From NCBI RefSeq assembly GCF_002354895.1, contig NZ_CP023439.1, positions 4,960,001 through 5,024,000 on the forward strand: a stretch of DNA of 64,000 nucleotides, written 5' to 3'. The position numbers were made by a program, and so were the translations under genes. Shown here in pieces: positions 63,689 to 64,000 of this stretch (position 1 is its first letter; the number at the start of each line of letters is the position of its first letter). The notes below the pieces were generated by a model that was given only the letters and a program-made list of their open reading frames with translations, was not told the DNA's origin and ran no database searches. This DNA is from Thauera sp. K11. Its GTDB lineage: Bacteria > Pseudomonadota > Gammaproteobacteria > Burkholderiales > Rhodocyclaceae.

Positions 63689-64000
63689 GCGGTTCGTTGT
63701 ATGCCGTTTATGGAGCCAGTGGTTGCGGCCGCGGGATCATGCCTTTGGCACGGAATCAGTTGCGCAAGATCGGCGTGGAAGCTGATCGGCTGGTTTTCAT
63801 CGACGACGGCGCCGGTCCCGACAGGGTAAATGGGCATCGGGTCGTGACCTATGCTGATTTCTTTGCGCTGCCGGCGTGCGAGCGGCATGTGGTGCTGGCG
63901 ATCGCAGACGGCGCGGTGCGCGAGCGGCTCGCGGCGCGTTGCACGGCGGATGGCATCCGTCCCTGGACGGTGGCGGCCGAGAACGTGGTGGTGATGGACG
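63685..64000 (+). CDS. PglD/NeuD-type sugar O- or N-acetyltransferase (3' end outside window)
   Basis: The first 105 codons of an acetyltransferase of the PglD/NeuD family. The N-terminal substrate-binding domain is visible (SLYAVYGASGCGRGIMPLAR, VFIDDGAG, and VVLAIADGAVRERLAARC). The hexapeptide-repeat domain lies beyond the window. The likely start is TTG at 63685, overlapping the stop of the phosphoglycosyl transferase gene (TTGA); a second TTG at 63697 is possible. PglD would acetylate a UDP-4-amino-sugar to give UDP-diacetylbacillosamine. Confidence 0.82.
   Translation, partial: MSGSLYAVYGASGCGRGIMPLARNQLRKIGVEADRLVFIDDGAGPDRVNGHRVVTYADFFALPACERHVVLAIADGAVRERLAARCTADGIRPWTVAAENVVVMD

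Overview
The window is about 68% GC with dense, tightly packed genes. Gene neighbourhoods such as nadD-rsfS-rlmH-maf-rng, thrB / DUF2782 / polA, metK / lpxL pair / dapF / DUF484 / xerC, and an S-adenosylhomocysteine (SAH) riboswitch upstream of ahcY point to a betaproteobacterium, most likely Rhodocyclales (Thauera/Azoarcus-like). That placement is inference from gene order and composition; there is no rRNA here. No CRISPR array or complete insertion sequence was seen.

Layout. 1-5.5 kb: a type I secretion operon with two tandem PrtD-type ABC proteins (the first cut by the window edge), an HlyD-type adaptor and a TolC-type channel. 5.6-8.3 kb: an SGNH hydrolase and a carbamoyltransferase homologue that lacks the usual N-terminal metal-site histidines. 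8.2-11 kb (minus): DUF454, AI-2E/PerM-like and Tim44-like membrane proteins. 11.4-17.5 kb: an FAD monooxygenase, an Irr-like Fur regulator with a cupin, a di-haem cytochrome c peroxidase, a LysR regulator and a ThDP enzyme. 17.7-21.1 kb: a YefM/YoeB module beside a 2.6-kb element integrated in tRNA-Lys(CTT), with 54-bp direct repeats, a decayed integrase and a second toxin-antitoxin pair. 21.2-27.5 kb: ruvC, UPF0145, YebC, a HerA-like ATPase, an EamA transporter and an HDOD-REC-GGDEF protein. 27.7-32.5 kb (minus): the activated-methyl cycle (metF, tlyA-like, ahcY with SAH riboswitch, metK). 32.7-37.6 kb: two lipid A acyltransferase-like genes, dapF, DUF484, xerC and a winged-helix regulator. 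37.7-49 kb (minus): ruvAB, UbiA-type prenyltransferase, rng, maf, rlmH, rsfS, nadD, two BPSS1780-type membrane proteins, thrB, a Mug-like glycosylase, DUF2782 and a LOG-family protein. 49.1-51.9 kb: polA.

From 52.3 kb to the end lies a surface-polysaccharide locus: two Wzz-type proteins, a flippase, a glycosyltransferase, a Wzy-like membrane protein, CapE/CapF/CapG (UDP-N-acetyl-L-fucosamine synthesis), a WbuB-type transferase, a small initiating phosphoglycosyl transferase and the start of a PglD-type acetyltransferase. Base composition drops clearly between about 54.5 and 58.5 kb (flippase, first transferase, polymerase), as expected for exchanged, serotype-specific genes.

The observations most worth a second look are: the small tRNA-Lys element with its GGGAAC repeat cluster; the carbamoyltransferase without its HxxxH motif; the peroxidase with Asp in place of the distal His; the paired type I secretion ATPases; and several long perfect inverted repeats, the largest between metK and the ahcY riboswitch.
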